From Saccharopolyspora erythraea (GTDB taxonomy: Bacteria > Actinomycetota > Actinomycetes > Mycobacteriales > Pseudonocardiaceae): 64,000 bases of DNA. Below the pieces are notes generated by a model. The model was given only the letters and a program-made list of their open reading frames with translations, had not been told where the DNA came from and ran no database searches. Each line of letters starts with the position of its first letter. Positions within the stretch are counted from its first letter, which is position 1. Below, one piece after another: positions 23,511-32,361 of the stretch. The stretch spans positions 1,302,001 through 1,366,000 of the forward strand of contig NZ_CP054839.1 in assembly GCF_018141105.1 (NCBI RefSeq), written 5' to 3'. The translations under genes and the position numbers were made by a program.

Positions 23511-24716
23511 TCACCAGGTCACGGGGAGCTCGAGCGGCCCTCGGATCAACGCGTTGGGCTGCCAGGCCACCTGCTCCGGCGGCACCGCCAGCGCGAGGTC
23601 GGGCAGCCGGGTCAGCAGCGATGACAGCAGCACCTGCGATTCCATCCGCGCCAGCATCGGGCCCATGCAGTAGTGCGGGCCGTGCCCGAACGCCAGATGC
23701 GGCACCTCCGGGCGGTCGAGGTCGACCCGGTCGGGCTCGGGGTAGACGTCCTCGTCCCAGTTCGCGGCGACGTAGGAGACGTAGACGACGTCGCCCTTGG
23801 AGATCCGCACGCCCCGGATCTCGACGTCCTCGGTGGCGATGCGCGGCTGTCCGATCCCGCGCTTGTGCGGGATGTAGCGCAGCAGCTCCTCGACCGCGGT
23901 CGGGACGAGCCCGAGGTCGGCCTTGAGCCGGGAGCGCAGCTCCGGGTCGGTCAGCAGCACGTAGACCATGTTCGTGCTGTTGTTGCGGACCGCGTGCCAG
24001 CCGTTGAGCGCCAGCAGCACGGTCATCGCGGCGACCTCCTCGTCGTCGAGGTCGCCGCGTTCGCGGGCCGCGGCCACCGTGCTGACCACGTCGTCGCGCG
24101 GGTCCGCGCGCCGGCTTTCGACCAGTGCGAGGAAGTACTCGGCGACCTCCGCCTTGATCCCGTTGATGCGGTCCACGGCGGCCTGGTCGGGCGCCATGCT
24201 CAGCACCTGGGACGAGCACTCGATCAGCCACGGCCGGTCGGACTCCGGGATGCCCATCAGCTCGCCGAGCACCGCCATCGGGAACGGCGAGGTCACGTGC
24301 CGCACCAGGTCGGCGGGCGGCCCGGCGGCCACCAGCTCGTCCAGGCAGCGGTGCATGATCTTCTCGGCGGTCGGGCGCAGCCGCTCGACGGAGCCGGGGC
24401 TGAAGTCCCTGGCGACCACCCGGCGCACCCGCGCGTGCTCGGGCGGGTCGGAGAAGCTGACCGCCCGGTCCATCGGGATGTGGTGCCTGGTCATCTTCGG
24501 GAACGGCCTGCCCATGATCTTGCGGCTGAACCGCGGGTCCGACGTCACGAACTTGACGTCCTCGTAGCGGGTCACCAGCCACGCCTCGCCCTCGCCGTAG
24601 CGCATCCGGATGCGGGCGACCGGTTCGTCGCGCAGCAGTTCCAGGAACACCGGGTCGAAGGTCATCCCGGGCAGGTCCTCGGGGTGGTACAGGCGGGCGG
24701 GGCAGCGGTCGGTCAT
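23511..24716 (-). CDS. Cytochrome P450 of the type III polyketide pigment operon
   Basis: A 401-residue soluble bacterial P450. The K-helix ExxR is Glu277-Arg280 (EELLR) and the haem loop is FGHGPHYCMG with Cys350 as thiolate ligand. The I-helix reads LLALNGWHAVRNNST (about 234-248), so the usual Ala/Gly-Gly-x-Asp/Glu-Thr oxygen-activation motif is missing. Loss of the conserved Thr is also known in CYP158 enzymes that couple flaviolin. The start overlaps the rppA stop by 4 nt (24713-24716). It probably oxidatively couples or hydroxylates the RppA product. In S. erythraea I recall this gene as rppB, but I do not assign the symbol on memory alone. Confidence 0.92.
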   Translation of the reverse strand: MTDRCPARLYHPEDLPGMTFDPVFLELLRDEPVARIRMRYGEGEAWLVTRYEDVKFVTSDPRFSRKIMGRPFPKMTRHHIPMDRAVSFSDPPEHARVRRVVARDFSPGSVERLRPTAEKIMHRCLDELVAAGPPADLVRHVTSPFPMAVLGELMGIPESDRPWLIECSSQVLSMAPDQAAVDRINGIKAEVAEYFLALVESRRADPRDDVVSTVAAARERGDLDDEEVAAMTVLLALNGWHAVRNNSTNMVYVLLTDPELRSRLKADLGLVPTAVEELLRYIPHKRGIGQPRIATEDVEIRGVRISKGDVVYVSYVAANWDEDVYPEPDRVDLDRPEVPHLAFGHGPHYCMGPMLARMESQVLLSSLLTRLPDLALAVPPEQVAWQPNALIRGPLELPVTW

Positions 24717-25828
24717 CGGTTGCCTCCCGGGGCGGACGTGGTCGAGCGCTCGTCGCGTAGCAGGACGTCGTGCGGAACCCAGGTGCCGACGGACATCTCG
24801 GCGGTGATGCCGGGACCGAAGCCGGCGATCATGCCGCGTGCCCCGGAGTCCAGCTGCCCCTCCTCGATGATGCGCCGCAGCGCGTCGAGGACGACCGCGC
24901 TGGCGATGTTGCCGTACTGCGCCAGCGTCGCCCTGCTGTGCCGGAACGCCTCCGACGGCACGCCCAGGAACTTGGTCAGGTCGTCGAGGATGCGCGGGCC
25001 GCCCGCGTGGATGACGTAGAAGTCCAGCCCCGCGACGTCCCAGCGGTGGTCCTCGGCCAGTGCGCGCAGCGCGGGCGCCAGCGGCTCCATCGTCTTGGGC
25101 ACCCGCTTGTCGAGCTGGAAGTGGAAGCCGGTGGCCTTGACGGCGTAGGAGATCCAGTCCTCGGTTTCGGGGATCATCGAGGAGGCGTTGCGCTCCAGGC
25201 GAACCCCGGTGCCGCCGTGCCCGCGCACCACCGCCGCCGCGACGGCGTCGCCGAACAGGCCGTTCGACAGCAGCGAACCGATGTCGTCGTCGGTCGGCTG
25301 GTAGCACAGCGAGCAGAACTCGCAGGCGACGATGAGCGCGTTGGCGTCGGGGTAGGCGGTGCAGAAGTCGTGCGCGCGGTTGATCGCGGCGCCGCCCGCC
25401 GCGCAGCCGAGCTGCGCGATGGGCAGCTGCCGGGTGCTCATGCGAAAGCCCATCGAGTTGATCAGCCACGCGGTCAGCGACGGCATCATGAAGCCGGTGC
25501 AGGAGACGTAGACGATGAGGTCGATGTCCTCGGGCCCCAGCTCGGCGTTGTCGAGGGCCTCTCGCACCACGGCGGGCACGCGCTGCTTGGCCTGCTCCTC
25601 GTAGATCCGGTTGCGGACCTCGAAACCCGGGTGCTTGAGGGTTTCCTCGATCGGCCTGATCAGGTGGCGCTCGCGCACGCCGGTGTTGCTGATCAGCCGA
25701 AGGACGAGCGGTAGCTGCGGGTGGTCCGCGTGGACGCGGCGGGCCAGGTCGAGGGTCTCCTCGACCGTGATGACGTGCTCCGGGACCGCGACCGCAGGGG
25801 TGCATAGAACTGCCACCGATGCCTCCAT
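24713..25828 (-). CDS. rppA: 1,3,6,8-tetrahydroxynaphthalene synthase (type III polyketide synthase)
   Basis: A 371-residue chalcone-synthase-fold enzyme that makes tetrahydroxynaphthalene from five malonyl-CoA. The catalytic triad is Cys142 (IAQLGCAAGG), His274 (YVIHAGGPRILD) and Asn307 (QYGNIAS). The RppA-specific cavity features are present: the VSCTGFMMPS and CEFCSLCYQPTDDD segments hold the extra cysteines and the Tyr found in Streptomyces RppA. The C-terminal signature GFGPGITAEM is intact. It is the first gene of an operon with a P450 (ATGA overlap) and a cupin, which convert the naphthol to flaviolin-type pigments. The ATG at 25828 is the natural start, and its promoter must lie in the 340-bp gap upstream. 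Confidence 0.97.
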   Translation of the reverse strand: MEASVAVLCTPAVAVPEHVITVEETLDLARRVHADHPQLPLVLRLISNTGVRERHLIRPIEETLKHPGFEVRNRIYEEQAKQRVPAVVREALDNAELGPEDIDLIVYVSCTGFMMPSLTAWLINSMGFRMSTRQLPIAQLGCAAGGAAINRAHDFCTAYPDANALIVACEFCSLCYQPTDDDIGSLLSNGLFGDAVAAAVVRGHGGTGVRLERNASSMIPETEDWISYAVKATGFHFQLDKRVPKTMEPLAPALRALAEDHRWDVAGLDFYVIHAGGPRILDDLTKFLGVPSEAFRHSRATLAQYGNIASAVVLDALRRIIEEGQLDSGARGMIAGFGPGITAEMSVGTWVPHDVLLRDERSTTSAPGGNR

Positions 25829-26168
25829 TGTGTACGTGCGCGCTGAACACGGTCTGACGCATTGCGGCGGAGATCGGTGGTCATCCCGTGGAGCAGCGGT
25901 TCCGGTTGCCTGGTGTACCGGTCGTCCTTCGGTCGACGACGGGACGCGGGACTTCGGCCTCCCTCCGCGGGGAGAAGTGGCGCACCATTGACATCGACCG
26001 ACCGGGCGCAGTGCTTTATCAGTCCAGTGAGCTTTTCACTCGTCTGGCCAACTAATAGGGGGAAATTAACGAGATCAGACCACAGTGGAGCGGCGGCCCC
26101 CGCGACCTTGTGATACGGCGGTTTCGTCGCCCGTTCGGGGTGTGGCGCGGCGGCTCGGGGAGCCTGTT
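25829..26168. other. Gap upstream of rppA
   Basis: A 340-bp stretch with no credible gene. It lies between the rppA start and the end of the HxlR-type gene on the same strand. The segment 25985-26065 is markedly richer in A/T than its surroundings (CTTTATCAG, CTAATAGGGGGAAATTAACG) and is the best place for the rppA promoter. No clear operator palindrome or terminator is seen. Confidence 0.45.
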
Positions 26169-26837
26169 TCAGGCGGAGAGCCGGGCGGCTGAGCGCGGGA
26201 TCCGGAACATCTCGGCGAAGGTCGTCAGCAGGCCGCTGTCGCCGGTCAGGTGCACGCTGCCGTTGGCGATCGCCTCGTCGGCGGTGAGCTCGCCGGCCAG
26301 CAGGGCGCGCACGGCGGGGCCGGTCTCGATGACCAGGTCCGCGCCGGGCAGCTCGCCCTCGCCGAGCTCCAGCTCGCCGTCGTCGACCCGGGCGTGGACG
26401 ACGACATCGCCGAGGCGCAGCTCGTAGCCCGCCCGCCGCCCGCGCGCCGCTTCGGGGAGGAAGGTCGCGCGCAGTCCCATGATCATCGAGTCGGGCGTGA
26501 CGATCTCGTCCTGGCGCGGCTCGCCGAGGGCCTGGGCTCCCCAGAGGCCGAGCCGGATCACGATGTCCTCGAGGCCGCGGCCGTACTCGGTGAGCTCGTA
26601 GACCACGGCTGCCGCGGGGCGCGGCAGTACGCGACGCTGGACCACATCGGACTGCTCCAGCTCCTTCAGCCGCGTCGACAGGACGTTGGTCGGGATCTTG
26701 GGCAGGCCCTGGCGCAGGTCGGTGAAGCGCTTCGGTCCCACGGCGAGATCCCGCACGATGAGCAGCGCCCACCGCTCGCCGACGATCTCCAGCGCGCGTG
26801 CGAGTCCGCAGAACTGGCCGTAGGTCCGGCTTCCCAT
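26169..26837 (-). CDS. HxlR-type regulator with C-terminal SCP2 sterol-carrier-like domain
   Basis: A 222-residue protein. The N-terminal winged helix is of the HxlR/MarR type (YGQFCGLARALEIVGERWALLIVRDL, then FTDLRQGLPKIPTNVLSTRLKELEQ; quoted as ERWALLIVRDL and IPTNVLSTRLKELE). The C-terminal half (about 130-215) resembles the SCP2 ligand-binding domain (YELRLGDVVVHARVDDGEL...DLVIETGPAVRALLAGEL). The Cys in GQFCGLA matches the redox or ligand-sensing Cys of HxlR proteins. It is divergent from a DHA2-type MFS gene, a classic regulator/efflux arrangement, and may sense a hydrophobic compound. Confidence 0.88.
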   Translation of the reverse strand: MGSRTYGQFCGLARALEIVGERWALLIVRDLAVGPKRFTDLRQGLPKIPTNVLSTRLKELEQSDVVQRRVLPRPAAAVVYELTEYGRGLEDIVIRLGLWGAQALGEPRQDEIVTPDSMIMGLRATFLPEAARGRRAGYELRLGDVVVHARVDDGELELGEGELPGADLVIETGPAVRALLAGELTADEAIANGSVHLTGDSGLLTTFAEMFRIPRSAARLSA

Positions 26838-26890
26838 GCCGCCATTCTAACCACCGGTTGACTAGCTGGACTCTGGTTGCTTTTAACAAG

Positions 26891-26910
26891 TAGATGATGC
26901 AATGATGCAA
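26891..26910. promoter_or_regulatory. Tandem ATGATGCA direct repeat in the HxlR/MFS divergent promoter
   Basis: Two adjacent copies of ATGATGCA (26894-26901 and 26902-26909) lie in the A/T-rich centre of the 113-bp divergent region. Nearby AACCACCGGTT (about 26849-26859) forms a small palindrome. Either could be the operator of the HxlR-type regulator. The evidence is only position and repetition. Confidence 0.3.
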
Positions 26911-26950
26911 GTGAGGCGAGCCGTCGCCGTGGAATCGGAGGAGGCGACCA

Positions 26951-28502
26951 GTGCGCGATGACCAGGCGGCCGGAGCCGGCGTGCGGGCCGGTCGGCGGGA
27001 GTGGACCGGCCTCGCGGTCCTGGCCCTGCCGACGCTGCTGCTGTCGCTGGACATGAGCGTGCTGTACCTGGCGCTGCCGCAGCTGAGCGCGGACCTCGGC
27101 GCCACGGCCACCCAGCAGCTGTGGATCACCGACAGCTACGGGTTCATGATCGCCGGTTTTCTGGTCACCATGGGCACGCTCGGCGACCGGATCGGACGGC
27201 GCAGGCTGCTGCTCGCCGGAGCGGCCGCGTTCGGCATCGCTTCCGCGCTGGCCGCGTGGTCACCCAGTGCCGAGGCGCTGATCGCCACCCGCGCGCTGAT
27301 GGGCGACGCTGATGCCGTCGACCCTCGCGCTGATCAGCAACATGTTCCGCGACCCCAGGCAGCGCGGCGTGGCCGTCGCGGTGTGGATGAGCTGCTTCAT
27401 GGGCGGCATGGCGGTCGGCCCGGTGGTCGGCGGCGTGCTGCTGGAGTTCTTCTGGTGGGGTTCGGTGTTCCTGCTCGGGGTGCCGGTGATGCTGGTGCTG
27501 CTGGTCGCAGGTCCGGTGCTGCTGCCCGAGTACCGCGACCCGGCGGCGGGCAGGCTCGACCTGGTCAGCGTGGTGCTCTCGCTGGGCGCGATCCTGCCCG
27601 CCGTCTGGGGCCTGAAGGAGCTGGCGACCCATGGCTGGGCGACTGCGCCCGCCGCGGCCATCGCGGCAGGCGCGGGCGTCGGCGTGGTCTTCGTGCTGCG
27701 CCAGCGCGGCCTGGGCAGTCCGCTGCTGGACATGCGGCTCTTCGGCCAGCCGGTGTTCACCACGGCCGTGCTGATCGGCCTGGTCACCGGGGTCGTGATG
27801 GGCGGGGTGTTCCTGTTCGTCACCCAGTACCTGCAGATCGTGGGCGGTCTCTCGCCGCTGGAGGCGGGTCTGTGGCTGGTGCCGCAGAACCTGGCGGTGA
27901 TCGCGGCGACCCTGCTCGCACCGCGGCTGGCCCGCCGGGTCCGGCCGGGCAACCTCATCGCGGGCGGGCTGGTGCTGGCCGGGGCGGGACTGCTGCTGCT
28001 CACCGGCGTCGAGGCGACCGGCGGACTGGTCGTCCTCCTCGCGGCGTTCATCGTCACCTCGATCGGCATGGGGCCCCAGGCGGCGCTCGGCGTCGACCTG
28101 ATCGTGGGCTCGGCGCCGCCTGAGAAGGCCGGTTCGGCCTCCTCGGTGTCGGAGACCAGCGGCGAGCTGGGCATCGCGCTGGGCGTGGCCGCGATGGGCA
28201 GCCTGGGCGCCGCGGTCTACCGGGCGCAGGTGGCGGTCCCGGACGGCGTTCCGGCGGCGACGGCCGACGCCGTCCGCGAGGGCGCGGCCGGGGCGTTGAC
28301 CGCGGCCGCTCGGCTGCCCGCACCGCTGGCGGCCGAGGTGCTCGACCACGCCAGGCAAGCCTTCACCGCCGGGCTCAACGTCGTCGCCGGCGTCGGCGGT
28401 GTGCTCGTCATCGGCATCGGAGTGGCCGCGGCCGTGGTGCTGCGGCGCGTACCCGTCACAGCGCAGGTCCCGGCCGCGGAACGCGCGGGCGCTTCTATCT
28501 GA
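26951..28502 (+). pseudogene. DHA2-type MFS drug transporter, interrupted by a frameshift
   Basis: The first frame (GTG 26951 after GGAGGAGG) encodes the expected start of a 14-helix drug:proton antiporter. It contains LALPTLLLSLDMSVLYLALP, motif A (GTLGDRIGRRRLLLAG) and ends at IATRALMGD. The second frame resumes at ATLMPSTLALISNMFRDPRQRG, the usual sequence immediately after that point, and runs to the end at 28502 with twelve or so further helices. The junction is at about 27301-27303; two bases (mod 3) are missing compared with the conserved ALMGxGAxLMPSTL motif. As given, no full-length protein can be made. Either the gene is a recent pseudogene or the sequence has a small error. It was probably an exporter under HxlR control. 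Confidence 0.85.
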
Positions 28503-28524
28503 CCACCGACCGGAGGAGTGCACC

Positions 28525-28896
28525 ATGACCACGATCCAACTGGGCAGCATCCTGCTCGGCACCACCGATCCGGAACGGCTGCGGGCCTGGTACGCCGAGG
28601 CGTTCGCACCGAAGACCGACGAGTACGGGTGGATGGACTTCGGCGGCTTCGGAGTGCTGGTCGACCGGCGCGACGACGTCGCCGACAGGACAGCGGAGCC
28701 GGGGCGGGTCATCCTCGACTTCCACGTCGACGACGCTCGCGCGGTCGCCGACCACCTCACCGGGATGGGCGTGTCGTGGCTCGTGGAACTGGAGGAGCGC
28801 GAGCACGGGCTGTTCGGCACGCTGCTGGACCCGGACGGCAACTACATCCAGATCATCCAGCTGGACGAGGACCACCTCGCCGAGCGCGAAGAGTGA
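28525..28896 (+). CDS. VOC (glyoxalase/dioxygenase superfamily) protein
   Basis: A 123-residue single VOC domain made of two beta-alpha-beta-beta-beta units ([38 protein letters not shown]...[20 protein letters not shown], quoted in parts). His and Glu positions that could bind metal are partly present (FHVDD, and Gln instead of Glu near the C-terminus). ATG 28525 follows CGGAGGAG and starts 22 nt after the MFS gene. With the following VOC gene it may form an operon with the transporter. Many such proteins bind or inactivate antibiotics or act in aldehyde detoxification; the ligand is unknown. Confidence 0.8.
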   Translation: MTTIQLGSILLGTTDPERLRAWYAEAFAPKTDEYGWMDFGGFGVLVDRRDDVADRTAEPGRVILDFHVDDARAVADHLTGMGVSWLVELEEREHGLFGTLLDPDGNYIQIIQLDEDHLAEREE

Positions 28897-28909
28897 CGCG
28901 GAGGCGCAG

Positions 28910-29293
28910 ATGTTCACCGACACCAAGGCATTCAGCGGGTTCTCCGTCGATGACGTGCCCAGGGCCAAGCGGTTCTACAGCGACGTCCTCGGGCTGCGCG
29001 TGACCGAGGAGCACGGCATGCTCACCCTGCACATCGCCGGGGAACGGCCGGTGCTGGTCTACCCGAAGGGCGAGCAGCACACCGCGGCGTCGTTCACGAT
29101 CCTCAACTTCCCGGTGGACGACATCGACAAGGCGGTCGACGAGCTGAGCGCGCGGGGAGTGCGCTTCGAGCATTACGAGGACTTCGGCGTTGACGACAAG
29201 GGCGTCCTCCGGGGGAAGGCCAAGCAGATGGGGCCGGACATCGCCTGGTTCCGCGACCCGGCGGGCAACGTCCTGGCGGTGCTCCAGGAGTAG
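28910..29293 (+). CDS. VOC (glyoxalase-like) protein
   Basis: A 127-residue VOC protein beginning [30 protein letters not shown], the standard first unit (short quotes: [19 protein letters not shown]). The second unit is [22 protein letters not shown]...[17 protein letters not shown]. Thirteen nucleotides separate it from the preceding VOC gene, so both are probably co-transcribed. It converges on the minus-strand MFS gene ending at 29319. The metal-site residues are incomplete, so a ligand-binding rather than catalytic role is possible. Confidence 0.85.
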   Translation: MFTDTKAFSGFSVDDVPRAKRFYSDVLGLRVTEEHGMLTLHIAGERPVLVYPKGEQHTAASFTILNFPVDDIDKAVDELSARGVRFEHYEDFGVDDKGVLRGKAKQMGPDIAWFRDPAGNVLAVLQE

Positions 29294-29318
29294 CGGCGGC
29301 CCGGTGTTCGCGGGGCGG

Positions 29319-30548
29319 TCACGCCACGCCGCGGACCCGGGTCACCAGCGCCCCCGCGGCCACCGTGGCCAGGGCGGAGGCGGTGAACAGGCCCGCGTAC
29401 CCGCCGAGATGGGCCAGGATCGGGGTGGCCAGCACGGGCGCGACGACCTGCGGCAGCGAGTTGGCGATGTTGACCACGCCGAGGTCCTTCGCCCGGTTCG
29501 CCGCCGCGGGCAGCACCTGGGTCAGCAACGCCAGCGCGACCGCCCAGTAGATGCCGAAACCCGCGCCCAGCAGCGGCGCGGCCAGCAGCGCTGCGGCCCA
29601 CGTCGGCCACACCGCGAGCAACAGCGCCGCTACGGCCATCAGCACGCAGGAGAGCAGCACGTAGGGCTTGCGGCGGCCCGACCGGTCGGAGACCGCGCCG
29701 GCCAGCACGGCTCCGGCGGTCAGCGCCGCGCCGTATAGACCCATCAGCACCAGCAGCCCGGTCTCCGGGGCGGGGTGGTGCACCGCGTCGCCGAGGAAGA
29801 ACAGCAGGTAGAGGGTCCCGAAGCCGTTGCCCAGGTTGATCATGAAGTGACAGCCCCAGCCCCAAGCGAAGTCGGGGTGTTCGCGCGGTGACACCCACAG
29901 CCGTCGCAGCGCCGCGCCGATTCCGCCTTCGGGCTTCGCGCGGAGCACCGCATCGGGTGTGAAGGCCACGAACAGGGCTGCCGCGAGGAGCACCAGGAGC
30001 GCGCAGGTGAGGTAGCCGGATGTCAGGCCGCTGATCAGCACCGTCACCACCAGCGTGCCGGCGACGGTGCCGAGCATCTGGCTGATCCCGACCAGCCCGC
30101 CGATGCGGGCGCGCTGCGGCACCGGAACCCGGTCGGGCAGTGCGGAGACCAGGCTCGCCAGCATCGCGTTCAGACCGGCCTGCACCAGGCACCAGCCGAT
30201 CGTCATGACCACGACGTCGGTCGCGGCGGCCAGCACCGCGAGCCCCGCCGCGCCCGCCGCCGCGCCGCCCAGCGTCCACGGGTGCCTGCGGCCGAGGCGG
30301 GAGGTCGTGCGGTCGGAGAGCATGCCCGCCAGCGGGTTGGCCACGACCGACACAGCGGCGCCGATCCCGGTGACCACACCGAAGACGACTTCCTTGCCCG
30401 CAGGGGCGAGCGCCTCCGCCTGCTGCGGCAGCAACACCTGGATGGGCGCATAGAACGCCAGCCACAGACCGAGGTTCGCCACGAACAGCAGCGCCGTCCA
30501 GCCCGCCCGCACCGGCCTGCGGGGCTCGGCCAGCGCGTCGGTGCTCAT
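29319..30548 (-). CDS. MFS transporter, GPH/sugar-type, coupled to a beta-glucosidase
   Basis: A 409-residue protein with twelve hydrophobic segments. The cytoplasmic loop after helix 2 reads NPLAGMLSDRTTSRLGRRHPW, the GPH/SUT-like signature with the RLGRRHPW ending, and SDRSGRRKPYVLL repeats it in the second half. Its ATG (30548) overlaps the stop of the beta-glucosidase gene (30545) in an ATGA junction. This strongly suggests that it imports or exports the glycoside or sugar handled by that enzyme. No regulator gene is adjacent; the promoter is upstream of the glucosidase. Confidence 0.88.
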   Translation of the reverse strand: MSTDALAEPRRPVRAGWTALLFVANLGLWLAFYAPIQVLLPQQAEALAPAGKEVVFGVVTGIGAAVSVVANPLAGMLSDRTTSRLGRRHPWTLGGAAAGAAGLAVLAAATDVVVMTIGWCLVQAGLNAMLASLVSALPDRVPVPQRARIGGLVGISQMLGTVAGTLVVTVLISGLTSGYLTCALLVLLAAALFVAFTPDAVLRAKPEGGIGAALRRLWVSPREHPDFAWGWGCHFMINLGNGFGTLYLLFFLGDAVHHPAPETGLLVLMGLYGAALTAGAVLAGAVSDRSGRRKPYVLLSCVLMAVAALLLAVWPTWAAALLAAPLLGAGFGIYWAVALALLTQVLPAAANRAKDLGVVNIANSLPQVVAPVLATPILAHLGGYAGLFTASALATVAAGALVTRVRGVA

Positions 30549-31828
30549 CGCGATCGCTTGATCAGGTCGCGGTACCAGTGGAAGGAGTCCTTCGGGGTCC
30601 GGGTGAGCGTGTCGTAGTCGATGTGGACGAGCCCGAATCGGGGCACGTACCCCTTCGACCACTCGAAGTTGTCGATGAGCGACCAGACGAAGTAGCCGCG
30701 GACGTCGACTCCGGCGTCCATCGCTTCCCGCAGTGCGGTGAGGTGTCCGGTGAGGAAGTCGATGCGCTCCTGGTCGTGGATGCCGTCGAAGCTGCACCCG
30801 TTCTCGGTGATGTGCACCGGGGGCATCCCCGCGTAGCGCTCGTGCATGGTCACCAGCAGCTCGCGGAGCGCGTCGGGGACCACGGGCGAGTCGTTCGTGG
30901 TCATCGGGTAGCCCTCGACCGGCCGCAGCTCGAAGGGCAGCGGGCCAGGTGCGGTCGGGGCGGCCGCGGCCATCGGCTCGTAGTAGTTGACGCCGTAGAA
31001 GTCCAGCGGGGCGGAGATGACCGGCAGGTCGTCGGCGAAACCGTCCGGCAGCCGGTCGTGCAGCACCTCCGGGTAGCTGCCGAGCAGGATGGGGTCGGCG
31101 AACAGGCGGTTGATCAGCGCGTCGAGGAAACCGGCCGCCTCGCCCTCGCCCCAGATCGGGCTGTGGTTGTTCGCGGTGCCGATGTTCGTGGCGCCCGCGG
31201 CGCGGAGGGCGGACACCGCCAGACCGTGAGCCAGGAGCTGGTGGTGCGCGGTCGGCAGCGCGTCGAGCAGCAGCGCCCGGCCCGGCGCGTACTCGCCGAT
31301 GCCGTAGCCGAAGATCGACATGACCATCGGCTCGTTGAGCGGGATCCACATCTTCACCCGGTCGGCGAAGCGCTCGCCGACGAGCGCGGCGTAGTCGGCG
31401 AACCGGGCGGAGGTGTCGCGGCTGAGCCAGCCGCCCGCATCCTCCAGCGCTTGCGGGGTGTCCCAGTGGTAGAGCGTGCCGACCGGGTCGACGCCCGCTT
31501 CGCAGACGGCGTCGATCAGGCGGTCGTAGAACGCCAGGCCCTCGGCGTTGGCGGGGCCCGAACCGGTGGGCTGGATGCGCGGCCAGGCGAAGGACATCCG
31601 GTAGGCGTCGACCCCGAGCTGCGACATCAGCGCGACGTCCTCGGCGTAGCGGTGGTAGTGGTCGGCGGTCACCTGCGCGTCCTCCCCGCGCGCGACCTTG
31701 CCGGGGGTGGCGGTGAAGGTGTCCCAGATGGACGGTCCCCGGCCGCCTTCGGCGGTAGCCCCCTCGATCTGGAACGCCGAGGTCGAGACGCCCCAGACGA
31801 AGCCATCGGGAAAGCGCGGAACCGTCAT
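30545..31828 (-). CDS. Beta-glucosidase, glycoside hydrolase family 1
   Basis: A 427-residue retaining glycosidase with all GH1 landmarks. These are the N-terminal FPDGFVWGVSTSAFQIEGA, the acid/base Glu166 in PLNEP, the nucleophile Glu342 in HITENG, and the aglycone/glycone residues in YFVWSLIDNFEWSKGY. The length fits a bacterial cytoplasmic enzyme, and there is no signal peptide. It is the first gene of a two-gene operon with an MFS sugar transporter. The pair would take up and hydrolyse a beta-glucoside such as cellobiose or a plant glycoside. The sequence just upstream (31830-31865) is A/T-rich and probably holds the promoter. Confidence 0.96.
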   Translation of the reverse strand: MTVPRFPDGFVWGVSTSAFQIEGATAEGGRGPSIWDTFTATPGKVARGEDAQVTADHYHRYAEDVALMSQLGVDAYRMSFAWPRIQPTGSGPANAEGLAFYDRLIDAVCEAGVDPVGTLYHWDTPQALEDAGGWLSRDTSARFADYAALVGERFADRVKMWIPLNEPMVMSIFGYGIGEYAPGRALLLDALPTAHHQLLAHGLAVSALRAAGATNIGTANNHSPIWGEGEAAGFLDALINRLFADPILLGSYPEVLHDRLPDGFADDLPVISAPLDFYGVNYYEPMAAAAPTAPGPLPFELRPVEGYPMTTNDSPVVPDALRELLVTMHERYAGMPPVHITENGCSFDGIHDQERIDFLTGHLTALREAMDAGVDVRGYFVWSLIDNFEWSKGYVPRFGLVHIDYDTLTRTPKDSFHWYRDLIKRSR

Positions 31829-32361
31829 GCCGACCCCTCCAAATGTGAAAGTTGTTCGGAATATAGTCCCGACGCGGACCAGGAGGAAGGGGCCGAACCG
31901 GCGAGGGGCGGAATTGGCGGGGTGGGGGCTGACTGGACGCGATTGAGGGGTTTGCCGACGAGGGGGCTGACTGGACCCGCTTGGGGGCTTGCCGACTCGG
32001 AGGCTTGGAGGGGGTTTGCCGCTCGGAGGCTTGCCGACTCACCGTCGGCGTGTCGGCCTTGCTGTGACTCGGCGGGGCGGTGGGCGTTCGCGACCTGTCG
32101 TCGGTATGTCGGGCGCAGGTCGGAGCGTTGGTGTGTTGGGAGCGGACGCGCCGGCGGTGCGTCGGATGCGGACTCGCCGACGGTGTGTCGGCTGCGGCCC
32201 GACTTGCTGCCGGCGTGTGGGGTCCGGGCTCGCCGCGGGCGTGTTGAGGTGCGGACCCGACGCGGGGGTGTGGGGTGCGGACTTGCGATCGGTGTGTCGG
32301 GCGGGGACTTGCGACCGGTGTGTCGGGTGCGGACTCGCCGGCGGTGTGTCGGGCGCCGGGA
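31829..32361. other. Repeat-filled gap upstream of the beta-glucosidase
   Basis: A 533-bp stretch without a credible gene. The first 40 nt (31829-31868) are A/T-rich and carry the likely beta-glucosidase promoter. From about 31910 to 32060 there are degenerate direct repeats, including GGGGGCTGACTGGAC at 31924 and 31962 (38-nt spacing) and copies of GGAGGCTTGCCGACTC. From about 32095 to 32353 runs the 26-nt tandem array. The array ends directly at a nitroreductase gene remnant. Confidence 0.6.
32095..32353. repeat. 26-nt tandem repeat array
   Basis: The clearest units are 32250-32275, 32276-32301, 32302-32327 and 32328-32353, each about TGCGGACTTGCGAYCGGTGTGTCGGG. Increasingly diverged copies extend leftward to about 32095, some lengthened to 27-30 nt, for roughly ten units. 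The period is not a multiple of three, so it is not a protein-coding repeat. Units lack the dyad spacing and unique spacers of CRISPR. Confidence 0.8.

Noticed and set aside
23511-25862. A single fused rppA-P450 protein
   Set aside because: The long frame exists only because the shadow of rppA stays open; the two real genes are in different frames and overlap by ATGA.
32095-32353. Possible CRISPR array
   Set aside because: Units are adjacent without unique spacers, are only 26 nt, lack a leader, and no cas gene is in the window.
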